Shown: positions 43,930-53,282 of the stretch, one piece after another
Layout: each line of letters begins with the position of its first letter
Position numbering within the stretch: the first letter of the stretch is position 1
DNA from: Stenotrophomonas maltophilia
Lineage (GTDB): Bacteria > Pseudomonadota > Gammaproteobacteria > Xanthomonadales > Xanthomonadaceae
Reading direction: 5' to 3'
Length of the DNA stretch: 64,000 nt
Assembly: GCF_002205165.1 (NCBI RefSeq)
Contig: NZ_NIVS01000020.1
Location: 1-64,000, forward strand
Notes under the pieces: model-generated
Database searches by the model: none
The model's input: only the letters and a program-made list of their open reading frames with translations
What the model was told of the DNA's origin: nothing
Made by a program: the position numbers and the translations under genes

Positions 43930-44868
43930 TCAGGCGCTGCGCAGCTGCTGGTAGGCCTGCAGGTGTGCGTAAGCCACGGCCAGCAGCGGTGCCGGCTGGC
44001 CGGCTGCACGTGCGCGCACCAGCATGTCGCCGACAATGTGTCCGGCCTCGACCTGCTGGCCGGCTTCCAGATCGCGCAGCATCGACGCCTTCAACGCCGA
44101 GCCGGCCTGGGTGGTCGCGGCAAGTGCGATCTCGCGCGCCTTGGCCGGGATCGGCTCGCCGGCCGCCTCGGCAACCGCCACGCACTCCGCGTACAGGCCG
44201 CGCACGATCGCCGCGCCGTCATCGGTGGCCACGATCGTGCCGACATCGGCGCGCATCAGGCAGGTCGCCGCCGCCAGCGTGGTCAGGAAGGTGTACTTGA
44301 TCCACTGTTCCTGGCCGATCGCATCGGTGGCGACGTGGTCCACGCCCGCCTGTACGCAGGCTGCCGCCAGTGCGAGCACCCGCGCGCTGCTGCCGGTGCC
44401 GTCGCGCTCGCCGAAGGTCAGCTTGGCCGCCGGCGCAAGATGCACCACCGCGCCGTCGCTGGCCTTGGTCGCGCTGATGAAGCACAGCCCGCCCAGCACC
44501 GCGTCGCGGCCGAAGCGCGCGTCGAGATCGGCGTAATGGCGCAGTCCGTTGAGGATCGGCAGCACCGTGGTGCGCGGGCCGACCGCCGGGGCGATCGCCT
44601 CGATCGAACTGGCCAGGTCGTAGGCCTTGCAACTCAGGATCACCAGGTCGAAGGGTTCAGCGCTCGCCAGCGCAGGCAGCGCCTCGGCGGTGACGTGCTG
44701 GACCGGGAACGCCGCATCGCCCAGCGGACTGCGCAGCACCAGGCCCTCGCGCGCAAGCTGCGCCGCGCGCGCCGGGCGCACCAGGAAGGTCACGTCCACG
44801 CCGGCCTGGGCCAGGCGACCACCGAAGTAACCGCCGGTCCCGCCGGCACCGAGGATCAGGATGCGCAT
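43930..44868 (-). CDS. 2-dehydropantoate 2-reductase (PanE/ApbA family)
   Basis: A 312-residue ketopantoate-reductase family enzyme. The NADPH-binding GAGGTGGYFGGRLAQAG starts at residue 7, followed by SCKAYDL (Lys) and a C-terminal helical domain with KYTFLTTLAAATCLMR and AGSALKASMLRDLEAGQQVEAGHIVG, a conserved ApbA/PanE segment. It would reduce ketopantoate to pantoate for CoA synthesis, or act on a related 2-keto acid; several paralogues are common. Its ATG overlaps the stop of the ABC permease gene upstream by one base. Confidence 0.87.
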   Translation of the reverse strand: MRILILGAGGTGGYFGGRLAQAGVDVTFLVRPARAAQLAREGLVLRSPLGDAAFPVQHVTAEALPALASAEPFDLVILSCKAYDLASSIEAIAPAVGPRTTVLPILNGLRHYADLDARFGRDAVLGGLCFISATKASDGAVVHLAPAAKLTFGERDGTGSSARVLALAAACVQAGVDHVATDAIGQEQWIKYTFLTTLAAATCLMRADVGTIVATDDGAAIVRGLYAECVAVAEAAGEPIPAKAREIALAATTQAGSALKASMLRDLEAGQQVEAGHIVGDMLVRARAAGQPAPLLAVAYAHLQAYQQLRSA

Positions 44869-45668
44869 CAGCTGCGCATCCCCACGCCACGCTTCAGCAG
44901 CCACAGCGCCAGCGCGGTCAGGGCGACCACGAAGCCGATCATCAGCGCGTAGGCCACCCACAGCGGCACGTCGCTGGTGCCCAGCAGGCCGTAACGGAAG
45001 GCGTTGACCATGTAGAAGATCGGGTTGGCGTGGGTGGCCGCTTCGGCCCAGGTCGGCAGCAGCTTCACCGAATAGAACACGCCGCCCAGGTAGGTCAGCG
45101 GGGTCAGGATGAAGGTCGGCACGATCGCCACGTCATCGAACTTCTTGGCGTACACGGCGTTGATGAAGCCGGCCAGCGAGAAGATCGTCGCGCCCAGCAG
45201 CACCGTGGTCAGCGTCACCAGCGGATGCGGGATGCGCACCGGGGTGAAGAACATGGCGATGATCAGCACGATCACGCCGACCATCAGGCCGCGCAGTACC
45301 GCACCGGAGACATAGCCCCACAGGATCACCCAGTTGGGCATCGGGCTGACCAGCAGTTCTTCCACGTGGCGGCCGAACTTGGCGCCGAAGAACGAGGAGC
45401 TGATGTTGCCGTAACTGTTCTGGATCACGCTCATCATCACCAGGCCCGGCACGATGAACTGCATGTAGCTGTAGCCGCCCATCTCGCCCACGCGCGAGCC
45501 GATCAGGCCGCCGAAGATCAGGAAGTACAGGGTCATGGTGATCGCCGGCGGCACCAGGGTCTGGCCCCAGATGCGCAGGATGCGCGCCACTTCGCGGCGC
45601 ACGATGGTCATCAGGGCGATGCGGTTGCGCTGGCCGTCGGTCAGGACCGGGGTCGGGGTGCTGCTCAT
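44868..45668 (-). CDS. yadH: ABC-2 type permease YadH
   Basis: A 266-residue six-helix ABC-2 permease with the motif GGYSYMQFIVPGLVMMSVIQNSYGNISSSFFGAKFGRHVEEL and a ...FYSVKLLPTWAEAATHANPIFYMVNAFRYG... segment, as in YadH. Residues 1-30 are cytosolic. With the YadG-type ATPase it forms an exporter whose substrate is not known. The start overlaps the ATPase gene by 4 bases. Confidence 0.87.
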   Translation of the reverse strand: MSSTPTPVLTDGQRNRIALMTIVRREVARILRIWGQTLVPPAITMTLYFLIFGGLIGSRVGEMGGYSYMQFIVPGLVMMSVIQNSYGNISSSFFGAKFGRHVEELLVSPMPNWVILWGYVSGAVLRGLMVGVIVLIIAMFFTPVRIPHPLVTLTTVLLGATIFSLAGFINAVYAKKFDDVAIVPTFILTPLTYLGGVFYSVKLLPTWAEAATHANPIFYMVNAFRYGLLGTSDVPLWVAYALMIGFVVALTALALWLLKRGVGMRS

Positions 45669-46624
45669 GCCACGTTCTCCTGGTTGCCGGTGAGGCGCAC
45701 GAACAGCTCCTCCAGGCGGTTGCTCTTGGTGCGCATCGAGCGCACGCGGATACCGGCGGCGTTCAAGGCGTCAAACACGCGGTTGAGGTCCATCGCGCGC
45801 GGCATGTCCACGTCCAGCGTGTGGCTGTCGGTGGCGATCAGGATCGCGCCGTCGATCTCCGGCAGCTGGGCCGGCAGGCTGCCGTCGATGTCGAACAGGA
45901 AGCCCTCCACGTCCAGCTTGGCCAGCAGTTCGCGCATCGGGCCCTGGGTGACGATCTGGCCGTGGTTGATGATGGCCAGGTTCCGGCACAGGTGCTCGGC
46001 TTCTTCCAGGTAATGCGTGGTCAGGATGATCGTGGTGCCGGCCGCGTTGATCTCCTTGAGCACGCGCCACATGTCGCGGCGGATCTCGATGTCCACGCCG
46101 GCGGTCGGCTCATCCAGGATCAGCAGGCGCGGGCGGGTCATCATCGCGCGGGCGATCATCAGCCGGCGCTTCATGCCGCCGGACAGGGTGCGGCTCATCA
46201 CCTGCGCCTTGTCCCACAGGTGGGCGCGCTTGAGTTCTTCTTCGGCCATCTTCTCGGCCTCGGCACGCGCCACGCCATAGAAGCCGGCGTAGTTGACCAG
46301 GATGTCGAAGGGCTTTTCGAACAGGTTGAAGTTGATCTCCTGGGGGACCAGGCCGATCAGGCGCATGGTGGCGCTGCGGTTACGCACCAGGTCGCTGCCG
46401 AATACCTCCACCTGGCCTTCGCTCAGGTTCACCAGCGAGCTGATGATGCCGATCAGGGTCGACTTGCCGGCGCCGTTGGGGCCCAGCAGGGCGAAGAAGT
46501 CGCCCGGGGCCACGTCCAGCGAGACGCCCTTCAGCGCCTGGGTGCCGTTATCGTAGGTTTTGCGGAGGTCACGCACCCGCAGGGCGGGCACGGCGGTGGG
46601 CGCGGGAGTGTTCTGGGAAGCCAA
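45665..46624 (-). CDS. yadG: ABC transporter ATP-binding protein YadG
   Basis: A 319-residue ABC ATPase, very similar to E. coli YadG. Walker A is GPNGAGKST, the Q-loop LVPQEINFN, the signature LSGGMKRR, Walker B LLILDEPTAG and the H-loop TTHYLEEAEHLC. The C-terminal extension after residue 230 is YadG-like. The start is probably TTG, because no ATG precedes the conserved region without adding a non-family tail. It energises the permease encoded next. Confidence 0.87.
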   Translation of the reverse strand: MASQNTPAPTAVPALRVRDLRKTYDNGTQALKGVSLDVAPGDFFALLGPNGAGKSTLIGIISSLVNLSEGQVEVFGSDLVRNRSATMRLIGLVPQEINFNLFEKPFDILVNYAGFYGVARAEAEKMAEEELKRAHLWDKAQVMSRTLSGGMKRRLMIARAMMTRPRLLILDEPTAGVDIEIRRDMWRVLKEINAAGTTIILTTHYLEEAEHLCRNLAIINHGQIVTQGPMRELLAKLDVEGFLFDIDGSLPAQLPEIDGAILIATDSHTLDVDMPRAMDLNRVFDALNAAGIRVRSMRTKSNRLEELFVRLTGNQENVA

Positions 46625-46675
46625 GCTCTTGCCTTCGCGCCTATGGGCTGGCGCTGGATAGGGGCGGGGAGCGGC

Positions 46676-46681
46676 TATTAT
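46676..46681 (+). promoter_or_regulatory. Candidate -10 element for ferredoxin-NADP reductase gene
   Basis: TATTAT in the 104-base divergent region, about 48 bases before the GTG start. No clear -35 is seen. The opposite-strand promoter for yadG must lie in the same gap. Confidence 0.35.
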
Positions 46682-46728
46682 AGAAGACCCCGAGGGCTTG
46701 CCCCGGCTACACACTGTCCCGAAAAGTC

Positions 46729-47478
46729 GTGCCTGCTCAATTCCCCCTCAAACTGGTCGACCGGCGCATGCTGGCCCCGACCGTCGGCCATTACCAGTTC
46801 CTGCGTGATGACGGCCAGCCGCTGGATTTCCAGCCCGGTCAGTTCATCCAGGTCCATTTCGAATACGCCGACGGCACCGCTACCAAGCGCAGCTATTCGC
46901 TGGCGACCATTCATGATCACGCCCTCGGCGCGGGCGATGCGGTCGATATCGCGGTCAGCTTCGTCCCCGGCGGGGCCGCCACCTCGCTGTTCGAGGGCCT
47001 GGATATCGGCGGCCACGTCAGTGCCAGTGGTCCGTTCGGCCGGTTCTGCCTGCAGCCGGGCGACCATAATGCCCGCTACCTGCTGATCGCCACCGGCACC
47101 GGGGTCACCCCGTACCGCTCCATGCTGCCGTTGCTGGCCACCGCCATGGCCGAGCGTGGCGTGGAGGTGGTCCTGCTGCAGGGCGCCCGTACGCCGGCCG
47201 AACTGCTCTACAGCGACGACTTCCGGGCCTTCGCCGAGGCCCACCCGGGCTTCCGCTACGTGCCGTGCCTGTCCCGCGAGCTGCCGGAGAACCCGCATCC
47301 GGACGTGCGCCACGGCTACGTGCAGCAGCATCTGGCCGAGTTCGCCCCGAACCCGGCCACCGATATCGCCTACCTGTGCGGCAACCCGGACATGGTCGAT
47401 GCGACCTTCGAGACGCTCAAAGAGGCCGGCCTGCCCACGCCGCAGGTGCGCCGCGAGAAGTACGTCAGCAGCAAATGA
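46729..47478 (+). CDS. fpr: Ferredoxin--NADP+ reductase
   Basis: A 249-residue Fpr-type flavoprotein. The FAD-binding RSYSLAT motif lies near residue 55 (RxYS), and the NADP-binding part has LLIATGTGVTPYRSMLP and CGNPDMVDATFETLKEAGL near the C-terminus, which ends EKYVSSK. It transfers electrons between NADPH and ferredoxin or flavodoxin, often in oxidative stress. It starts with GTG and is convergent with the LPMO gene. I see no SoxR box upstream. Confidence 0.88.
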   Translation: MPAQFPLKLVDRRMLAPTVGHYQFLRDDGQPLDFQPGQFIQVHFEYADGTATKRSYSLATIHDHALGAGDAVDIAVSFVPGGAATSLFEGLDIGGHVSASGPFGRFCLQPGDHNARYLLIATGTGVTPYRSMLPLLATAMAERGVEVVLLQGARTPAELLYSDDFRAFAEAHPGFRYVPCLSRELPENPHPDVRHGYVQQHLAEFAPNPATDIAYLCGNPDMVDATFETLKEAGLPTPQVRREKYVSSK

Positions 47479-47565
47479 CCGCGCCCGGCGGCTGCACCGC
47501 ATGGCGCGGCCGCCCAGCGCTGCCCGGGATGAAGGCCGCGCCCTCACCCCGGGTGCCGTCATGGC

Positions 47566-48735
47566 TCAGTACGGAATCCAGGCATCGCGCCAGGCCGAGC
47601 CGGTGCCCGGGCGGTACGCGTCCGCATTGATGTTGCACCAGGCGCCTTCCGGGAACGGGCGGCAGGCATAGAGCTTGCCATCGGTGCCCTTGACCACGGT
47701 CTGGCCCGGCACGTAGCTGCCGATGCCGGCCGGATAGACATGGTCGTAGTCACCGACCGGCGGCGGATCGATGTTCGGCAGGCGCACGTCAAGCTGATGG
47801 CTCAACCCGCGCTGCAGGTACACGCGGTTGGCGGTGGCCGAGGCGACCGGGGTGATCACCCCGTTGCGCATCACACCGATCCGGGCCCGGCTGGCGCTGG
47901 CGTTGACCCGGCGGGCCAGCTGCAGCGGCCACTGCGCTGCCGAGGTCTGGCCGGCGGCCAGGGTGGTCTTGATGCGCTCGGCATCGCTGCCGTTGGCCTT
48001 GAACACGCGCAGTTCCAGTTCGCTGCCAACCGGCAGGTCCCCCCGGGCGGTCAATGCGCCGGCATCCAGCCAGACCGGCGGGGTGCCGCTGCCGCCGCCC
48101 TCGAACTTCACGTCCATGCAGGTGTAGAAGGCTTCGGCCGAATCCGAGCGCTGCCACGTGTTGTAGATGATGTGCGGACCGGTGCGCTTGGGCAGCGGGC
48201 AGTCCAGCTTGTAGGTGCCATCGGCCGACAACGGCGTATTGCCCAGGGTGCAGAACGCTTCCAGGTCGCCCCAGCGCAGCGCGGTGCCCGGCTGCCAGCC
48301 CTCGCGGGTGACGTAGAACTTCCACTCGCGGGTAGCGTGCGGGGCCGGTGCCTTGAACTCGAAGGTGTAGCGGCCGTTGGCGTCGCCGTGGATCGGGGTG
48401 GCCTGCCAGTCGTCGCGGGCCAGGTCCAGGCCGCGGAAGGTCGGGTTGTTGCCGCTGCACAGCTTGCCATCGGGCACCACGGCCTGGTGGTTGCCGTTGG
48501 CGGCGGCCTGGTTGATACCCATCCAGTCGTAGAACGGCTGCGGGCCGGCAACCGCCTTGGCCGCGGCGCAGGCCGGGTTGGTCGGGTTCTCGGGATTGCC
48601 CTGGAAACAGGTATAGACGCGGCTCTGCGGGGTGACCATGGTGCCGTGCGCCAGCGCGGCGCTGGAGACGGTCAGGCCACCGAGTGCGAGCGACAGCGCC
48701 AGCAGCACGTGGGGATGACGATGGTGGTGGGACAT
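47566..48735 (-). CDS. CbpD-like chitin-binding lytic polysaccharide monooxygenase
   Basis: A 389-residue exported protein with the same length and domain order as Pseudomonas aeruginosa CbpD. A signal peptide (1-29) precedes His30 in HGTMVTPQSRVY, which becomes the first residue of the mature AA10 domain. A second copper histidine lies in GPHIIYNTWQRSD (near 190). A middle domain (about 215-330, VWLDAGALTARGDLPVGSELELRVF) resembles GbpA domain 2, and a C-terminal CBM has YPAGIGSYVPGQTVV and WCNINADAYRPGTGSAW. It should oxidise chitin with copper. The Sec signal suggests export to the periplasm and then type II secretion. Confidence 0.88.
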   Translation of the reverse strand: MSHHHRHPHVLLALSLALGGLTVSSAALAHGTMVTPQSRVYTCFQGNPENPTNPACAAAKAVAGPQPFYDWMGINQAAANGNHQAVVPDGKLCSGNNPTFRGLDLARDDWQATPIHGDANGRYTFEFKAPAPHATREWKFYVTREGWQPGTALRWGDLEAFCTLGNTPLSADGTYKLDCPLPKRTGPHIIYNTWQRSDSAEAFYTCMDVKFEGGGSGTPPVWLDAGALTARGDLPVGSELELRVFKANGSDAERIKTTLAAGQTSAAQWPLQLARRVNASASRARIGVMRNGVITPVASATANRVYLQRGLSHQLDVRLPNIDPPPVGDYDHVYPAGIGSYVPGQTVVKGTDGKLYACRPFPEGAWCNINADAYRPGTGSAWRDAWIPY

Positions 48736-49004
48736 GTGGTTTCCATCAAAGAAGGGCAGGCGTGCTCCGACCCGCGGCAGCGCGGGCGCGTGGCCACGGT
48801 GCCCGGGGGCGGTCGAAAGCAGTCGAGTCAGTCTCCGGGCGCGAAGGGCGGACCGGAATGCAACGAATCTGAAAATTCGCGGGCATCTGCGCGCTGCGTC
48901 CGGCAGACCGCCGCGCGCCTGCACCACCGCGTGTGTGCCCGGGCAGCGCCACGGCGCGGCGGGCGGTAAGATGCGCCGCGCCCCGCTTCCGCCTGGCTGA
49001 CACG

Positions 49005-50174
49005 ATGCCCCTGGATTTCCCCACCATCGCCGTGCTCGGCTTCCTGTTGTGTCTGGGCATCGCGATGGGTTTCTCGTTGCTGCTGCTGGTGCTGCGTCGG
49101 CAGCCTGCGCTTCGGCTGTGGACGGCCAGCCTGTGGATGCTGTCGGTCAGCCTGACCCTGGTCGCGCTGCGGCCGTACCTGCCCCAGGTCGCCGGCATCC
49201 TCTCGGGCAACGTCGCGGTGGCGCTGTCCGGCGTACTGATGCTGTATGGCGTAGCGCGCCATCTTGGTCATCGCCTGCCGGCGTGGCAGCCCGTGGCGTT
49301 GGCGGCCACCTACCTCGGCGCCATCGCTTTTTTCCTCGTGGTCCATCCCAGCCTGGTCATCCGGCTGCATGTGTTCAGCGTGTTCGCGGTGCTGCTCAAT
49401 GGCTGGATGACGTGGCTGCTGCTGCGGCATGCACCGCCGGCGCAGCGCACCAGTTGCCGGCTGGCGGCGGCGGTGTTCGCCGCGCAGACCCTGTTGTATC
49501 TGGTGCGTCTGTTCCTGCCGGTGGCGCCGGATGCAGGCGAGGACATCATGCGCGCGGGGTCGCCGGTGTTTGCGACCTATCTGGTCGGGCTGATCCTGGA
49601 GCTGGCGCGCTGCTTCGCACTGGTGCTGCTGCTGGTGGAGCGCATGCTGGTCGACCTGCAGCGACTGGCGCGCACCGACGTGCTGACCGGCCTGCTCAAC
49701 CGTGGGGCGGTGCTGGCCGACGGCGCCACCCTGCTGCACCTCAGTCGCCGCCCGGCCCGGCCGCTGGCCTTGCTGCTGCTGGACGTGGACCACTTCAAAC
49801 AGATCAACGACCGCTGGGGCCATCTGGCCGGCGATGCGGTGCTGCGCCATGTCGCCGACGTACTGAGCGCCTGTGTCGCCGATCGGGCGCATCTGCTGGG
49901 CCGCTATGGCGGCGAGGAGTTCGTGCTGCTGTTGCCGGGGGCGGATCAGGACCAGGCGCGGCAGTGCGCCGATCGCCTGCGCCAGGCGCTGCGTGAGTCG
50001 CCCGCGCGGCTCGACGGCCTGCCGGTGCCGGTGACGGCCAGCATCGGTCTGGCGATCGATCAGGGCACAGGCGACATGGCCCGCCTGCTGGGTGAGGCTG
50101 ATGCCGCGCTGTACCGGGCCAAGGCCGAGGGCCGGGACCGCACCATCAGCGCGGCGGCACTGAGCGCCCCGTGA
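49005..50174 (+). CDS. Membrane diguanylate cyclase (GGDEF)
   Basis: A 389-residue protein with six or seven N-terminal membrane helices and a C-terminal GGDEF domain starting near residue 220 (RTDVLTGLLNRG), with active site RYGGEEF and substrate metal site LLLDVDHFKQIND. It should make cyclic di-GMP. The RxxD inhibitory site that normally lies five residues before the active site is absent here (DRAH), so product feedback may be missing. Its start (ATG after GGCTGAC) lies in a 269-base gap upstream of the LPMO gene. Confidence 0.85.
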   Translation: MPLDFPTIAVLGFLLCLGIAMGFSLLLLVLRRQPALRLWTASLWMLSVSLTLVALRPYLPQVAGILSGNVAVALSGVLMLYGVARHLGHRLPAWQPVALAATYLGAIAFFLVVHPSLVIRLHVFSVFAVLLNGWMTWLLLRHAPPAQRTSCRLAAAVFAAQTLLYLVRLFLPVAPDAGEDIMRAGSPVFATYLVGLILELARCFALVLLLVERMLVDLQRLARTDVLTGLLNRGAVLADGATLLHLSRRPARPLALLLLDVDHFKQINDRWGHLAGDAVLRHVADVLSACVADRAHLLGRYGGEEFVLLLPGADQDQARQCADRLRQALRESPARLDGLPVPVTASIGLAIDQGTGDMARLLGEADAALYRAKAEGRDRTISAAALSAP

Positions 50175-50177
50175 GAG

Positions 50178-50206
50178 ACGTCGCCCTGCCGTCTGCAGGG
50201 CGACGT
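50178..50206. terminator. Perfect hairpin after diguanylate cyclase gene
   Basis: A perfect 12-base stem (ACGTCGCCCTGC/GCAGGGCGACGT) around CGTCT, 3 bases after the stop codon. There is no U-run, so the effect on transcription is uncertain. Confidence 0.55.
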
Positions 50207-50266
50207 GGTCCTCAGGCTGGGACGCGGGTCAGGCGCCTGGCCCGCGCTGGGCGGCGCCGGCCACGC

Positions 50267-50578
50267 TCAGCAGTTGGTGCCCAGCCAGCCCGAGCAGTTC
50301 TTCAGGCGGCCCAGTTCCCACTTGTCGGTGACGGTTGCGCCGCTGGTGATCCACTGGCCGTTGTAGGGGCAATTGGCGGTGATGGTGCAGCCATCCGCAC
50401 CATACGGGCTGATGGTCTGGACGACGCAGCGCTGGCTGGAGGCGGCGGGCGAGATGTTCCAGTAAGCGCGGCATTCCTGCACCGTCGCTCGTTTGCCGTC
50501 TGCGGTATCGGCGGAGGCCGCCGGGCTGGCGAAGACGGCCGCCAGCAGCAGGGGGAAAGCAAGAATCGTCTTGTTCAT
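50267..50578 (-). CDS. Small cysteine-rich secreted protein
   Basis: A 103-residue protein with a signal peptide (MNKTILAFPLLLAAVFASPAASA) and a mature part of about 80 residues carrying six cysteines, which could form three disulfides. The last part (CTITANCPYNGQWITSG through NCSGWLGTNC) faintly resembles the second half of a cyanovirin-type lectin domain (pattern TxTAxC...GxWxxS...L...NCxGxL). This is only a similarity of pattern. I do not recognise a firm family. It is convergent with the diguanylate cyclase gene. Confidence 0.65.
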   Translation of the reverse strand: MNKTILAFPLLLAAVFASPAASADTADGKRATVQECRAYWNISPAASSQRCVVQTISPYGADGCTITANCPYNGQWITSGATVTDKWELGRLKNCSGWLGTNC

Positions 50579-50983
50579 GTTCGATGTCCTGTTGCAGAGA
50601 AGGGTGCGTCCAACCCGGCCGGCGGAACACGCGCGGCGCCGGCCGCCGCTGGAGCGGGGACTATCGAATCCATTGCTGTCACCGCAGAAGGGAACCACGG
50701 CACAAATCGTCGGCAACGTGCCGAACTGTGATCAGGGCGATCCGCCGCGCTTATAGAGCGTCACGTTCCGATAGTGCCGACACGCACAAACCACGCATCG
50801 ACGCTCGTCGCGCTGCGGCCGAATGCGACATCCTGCGCAGGACGGCACCGATACTTCCTCCCGAGGGAGGCCGCGAGTGGGGCGCCGCCTTCCCCGGTAC
50901 GGGCCCGGGCGTGTAAGTTGAGTCACATCGGTCACGCCTGCACGTCGTGGTGGCATGACCTTCAACAAGGGGAAGTACGGAAG
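50579..50983. other. Intergenic region without a supportable gene
   Basis: This 405-base stretch lies between two divergent genes and should carry both promoters. It contains a small CTCC...GGAG-type hairpin (CCTCCCGAGGGAGG, near 50854) and a GTTGAGTCACATCG stretch shortly before the hydrolase gene, possibly an operator. No reading frame with good codon use and a ribosome binding site was found. Confidence 0.5.
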
Positions 50984-52501
50984 ATGTCTACACACCACCT
51001 GAGGCTGGCCGTCGCGCTGGTCGCCGCCCTGTGTGCCGGCTGTGCGCCGGTGCCGGACGATGCATCCGGCGCTGCTGGCGCTCAACGCCTGTACGGAACG
51101 CTCGCGTTCCAGCCCTGCACCCTGACCAGTGCGCAGGCCAGCGCGAACGTCGAGGCGCAGTGCGCCACGCTGCAGGTACCGGAGAACCCCGCCGAACCTG
51201 GCGGCCGCAAAATCGGCTTGAACATCGCCTGGCTGGAGGCCGGCAATGACGGTGCCGGCAAGGCCGACCCGGTCTTCTTCCTTGCCGGCGGGCCTGGCCA
51301 GGCCGCGACGGAAGTGGCCGCGCCGGTGAACCTGGCGCTGCGCGATGTGCGCAAGCAGCGCGATATCTTCCTGATCGATCAACGCGGCACCGGCAAATCC
51401 AACCCGCTCACCTGCCTGGATGCACAGGGCAAGGAACTGCCGCTGGATGAGAACGCGGCGCCGAGCGCGGGCCTGATCGAAGACTATGCCCGCCGCTGCG
51501 CGCAGTCGCTGACTGGCCGCGCCGATACGCGCTTCTACACCACTACCGAAGCCATCGGCGACCTCGATACGGTGCGCAAGGCACTGGGCGTGGACAAGAT
51601 CAATGTGATCGGCGGTTCTTACGGCACGCGCGTGGCACAGCAGTACGCCGCGCACTATCCGCAGCACACCCGCACGGTCGTGATCGATGGCGTGGTGCCG
51701 AACGACCTGGTGGTCGGCGGCGATTTCGCCAACACCTTCGAAGATGCCATCACCCTGCAGTCGGCACAGTGCCGCCAGGACCCGATCTGTGCCAAGCGCT
51801 TCCCGGTCGACACCCGCACCCAGCTGCGCAACGTCATGGCGACGCTGGCGAAGGCGCCGGTCGAGGTCGAGTACCGCAATCCCGGGACCGGCCAGGCCGA
51901 GCGCGATGTATTGACCGCCGATTCGGTGACCGGACTGGCCTTCATGTTCTCGTACATGCCCGAGCTGTCCTCGCTGCTGCCGGTGATGCTCGATGAAGCC
52001 GCGCAGGGCCGCTATGCGCCGCTGATGTCGCTGAGCAAGATGGCCAGCCGTACGTTGGGCGTGCAGATGAACCGTGGCATGCAGTGGTCGGTGCTGTGTG
52101 CTGAAGATGCCGACCGCTATCAGGAGGGCGCGCAGGGCGACCGCGTGCTGGGCCCGGAAGTGGCGCGCATGTTCTTCGCGGCGTGCCCGGCGTGGAACGC
52201 CGGTTCGCGGCCGAAGGATTTCAACGCGCCGTTCGCTTCATCGTTGCCGGTGTTGCTGCTGTCGGGCCAGTTCGATCCAGTGACCCCGCCGCGTTATGCC
52301 GAGCAGGTCGTCAAGCAGCTGCCGAACGGGCGCCACCTGCTGGCAAAGGGCCAGGGCCACGGCACGATCAACGCGGGCTGCATGCCACGCATCCTCGGTC
52401 AGTTCATCGACACCACCGACGCCAAATCGCTCGATGCCACCTGCCTGGACACGCTCAGCCCGGTGCCGGCGTTCACCTCGTTCAACGGATGGGCCCCATG
52501 A
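50984..52501 (+). CDS. Exported alpha/beta-hydrolase lipoprotein (TAP-like)
   Basis: A 505-residue protein with a lipobox LCAGC (cysteine near residue 19), then an alpha/beta-hydrolase of the proline-iminopeptidase/TAP type: FFLAGGPGQAA, DQRGTGKSN, nucleophile GGSYGT (Ser near 212), acid in LLSGQFDPVTPP and His in GQGHGT. Relatives cleave peptides or esters in the periplasm. It is the first gene of an apparent operon with the Nat-type ABC transporter (34-base gap). A link between a surface hydrolase and export of its substrate or product is possible but not shown. Confidence 0.83.
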   Translation: MSTHHLRLAVALVAALCAGCAPVPDDASGAAGAQRLYGTLAFQPCTLTSAQASANVEAQCATLQVPENPAEPGGRKIGLNIAWLEAGNDGAGKADPVFFLAGGPGQAATEVAAPVNLALRDVRKQRDIFLIDQRGTGKSNPLTCLDAQGKELPLDENAAPSAGLIEDYARRCAQSLTGRADTRFYTTTEAIGDLDTVRKALGVDKINVIGGSYGTRVAQQYAAHYPQHTRTVVIDGVVPNDLVVGGDFANTFEDAITLQSAQCRQDPICAKRFPVDTRTQLRNVMATLAKAPVEVEYRNPGTGQAERDVLTADSVTGLAFMFSYMPELSSLLPVMLDEAAQGRYAPLMSLSKMASRTLGVQMNRGMQWSVLCAEDADRYQEGAQGDRVLGPEVARMFFAACPAWNAGSRPKDFNAPFASSLPVLLLSGQFDPVTPPRYAEQVVKQLPNGRHLLAKGQGHGTINAGCMPRILGQFIDTTDAKSLDATCLDTLSPVPAFTSFNGWAP

Positions 52502-52535
52502 ACCGTTCCTCGTACCGCACCGGGGAGGTGCGCGC

Positions 52536-53282
52536 ATGATCGTCGCCGAGAATCTGCATAAAGCATTCAAGACCAAGACCGGCCTGATCCATGCCGTCCA
52601 GAACGTCGGCTTCCAGGCCGATGACGGCCGTATCACCGGCCTGCTCGGCCCGAACGGTGCCGGCAAGACCACCACCATGCGCATGCTGTACACGCTGATG
52701 AAGCCCGACCAGGGCCGCGTGCTGGTCGATGGTATCGACGCGGCGGTGGACCCGGTCGCGGTGCGCCGCCAGCTGGCGGTGCTGCCCGATGCCCGTGGGG
52801 TCTACAAGCGCCTGACCGCGCGCGAGAACATCGCCTACTTCGGCCAGTTGCACGGCCTGAGTGCGGCGCGGATCCGCGAGCGCACCAAGGTGTTGGCCAC
52901 GGCGCTGGAGATGGATGACATCCTCGACCGCCAGACCGAAGGCTTCTCGCAGGGCCAGCGCACCAAGACCGCGATCGCCCGTGCACTGGTGCACGACCCG
53001 CGCAACGTGATCCTGGATGAGCCCACCAACGGGTTGGACGTGATGACCACGCGCGCGCTGCGTGGCTTCCTTCGCGGGCTGCGCGATGAGGGCCGCTGCG
53101 TGATCTTCTCCAGCCACATCATGCAGGAGGTGGCCGCGCTGTGTGACCACGTGGTGATCATCGCGCAGGGCACGGTGATGGCCGCCGGCAGCGCTGATGA
53201 GCTGCGCGCACAGACCGGGGAAAGTAACCTGGAAGATGCCTTCGTGAAGGCGATCGGTACCGAAGAAGGATTGCACGCATGA
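52536..53282 (+). CDS. ABC transporter ATPase, NatA-like
   Basis: A 248-residue ABC ATPase with Walker A LGPNGAGKTTTMRML, signature FSQGQRTKTA (a degenerate form of LSGGQ), Walker B VILDEPTNGLD and H-loop FSSHIMQEVAALC. The order and small size fit the NatA branch of ABC-2 exporters. Its ATG follows GGGGAGG by 9 bases. The last 4 bases overlap the permease gene. Confidence 0.85.
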   Translation: MIVAENLHKAFKTKTGLIHAVQNVGFQADDGRITGLLGPNGAGKTTTMRMLYTLMKPDQGRVLVDGIDAAVDPVAVRRQLAVLPDARGVYKRLTARENIAYFGQLHGLSAARIRERTKVLATALEMDDILDRQTEGFSQGQRTKTAIARALVHDPRNVILDEPTNGLDVMTTRALRGFLRGLRDEGRCVIFSSHIMQEVAALCDHVVIIAQGTVMAAGSADELRAQTGESNLEDAFVKAIGTEEGLHA

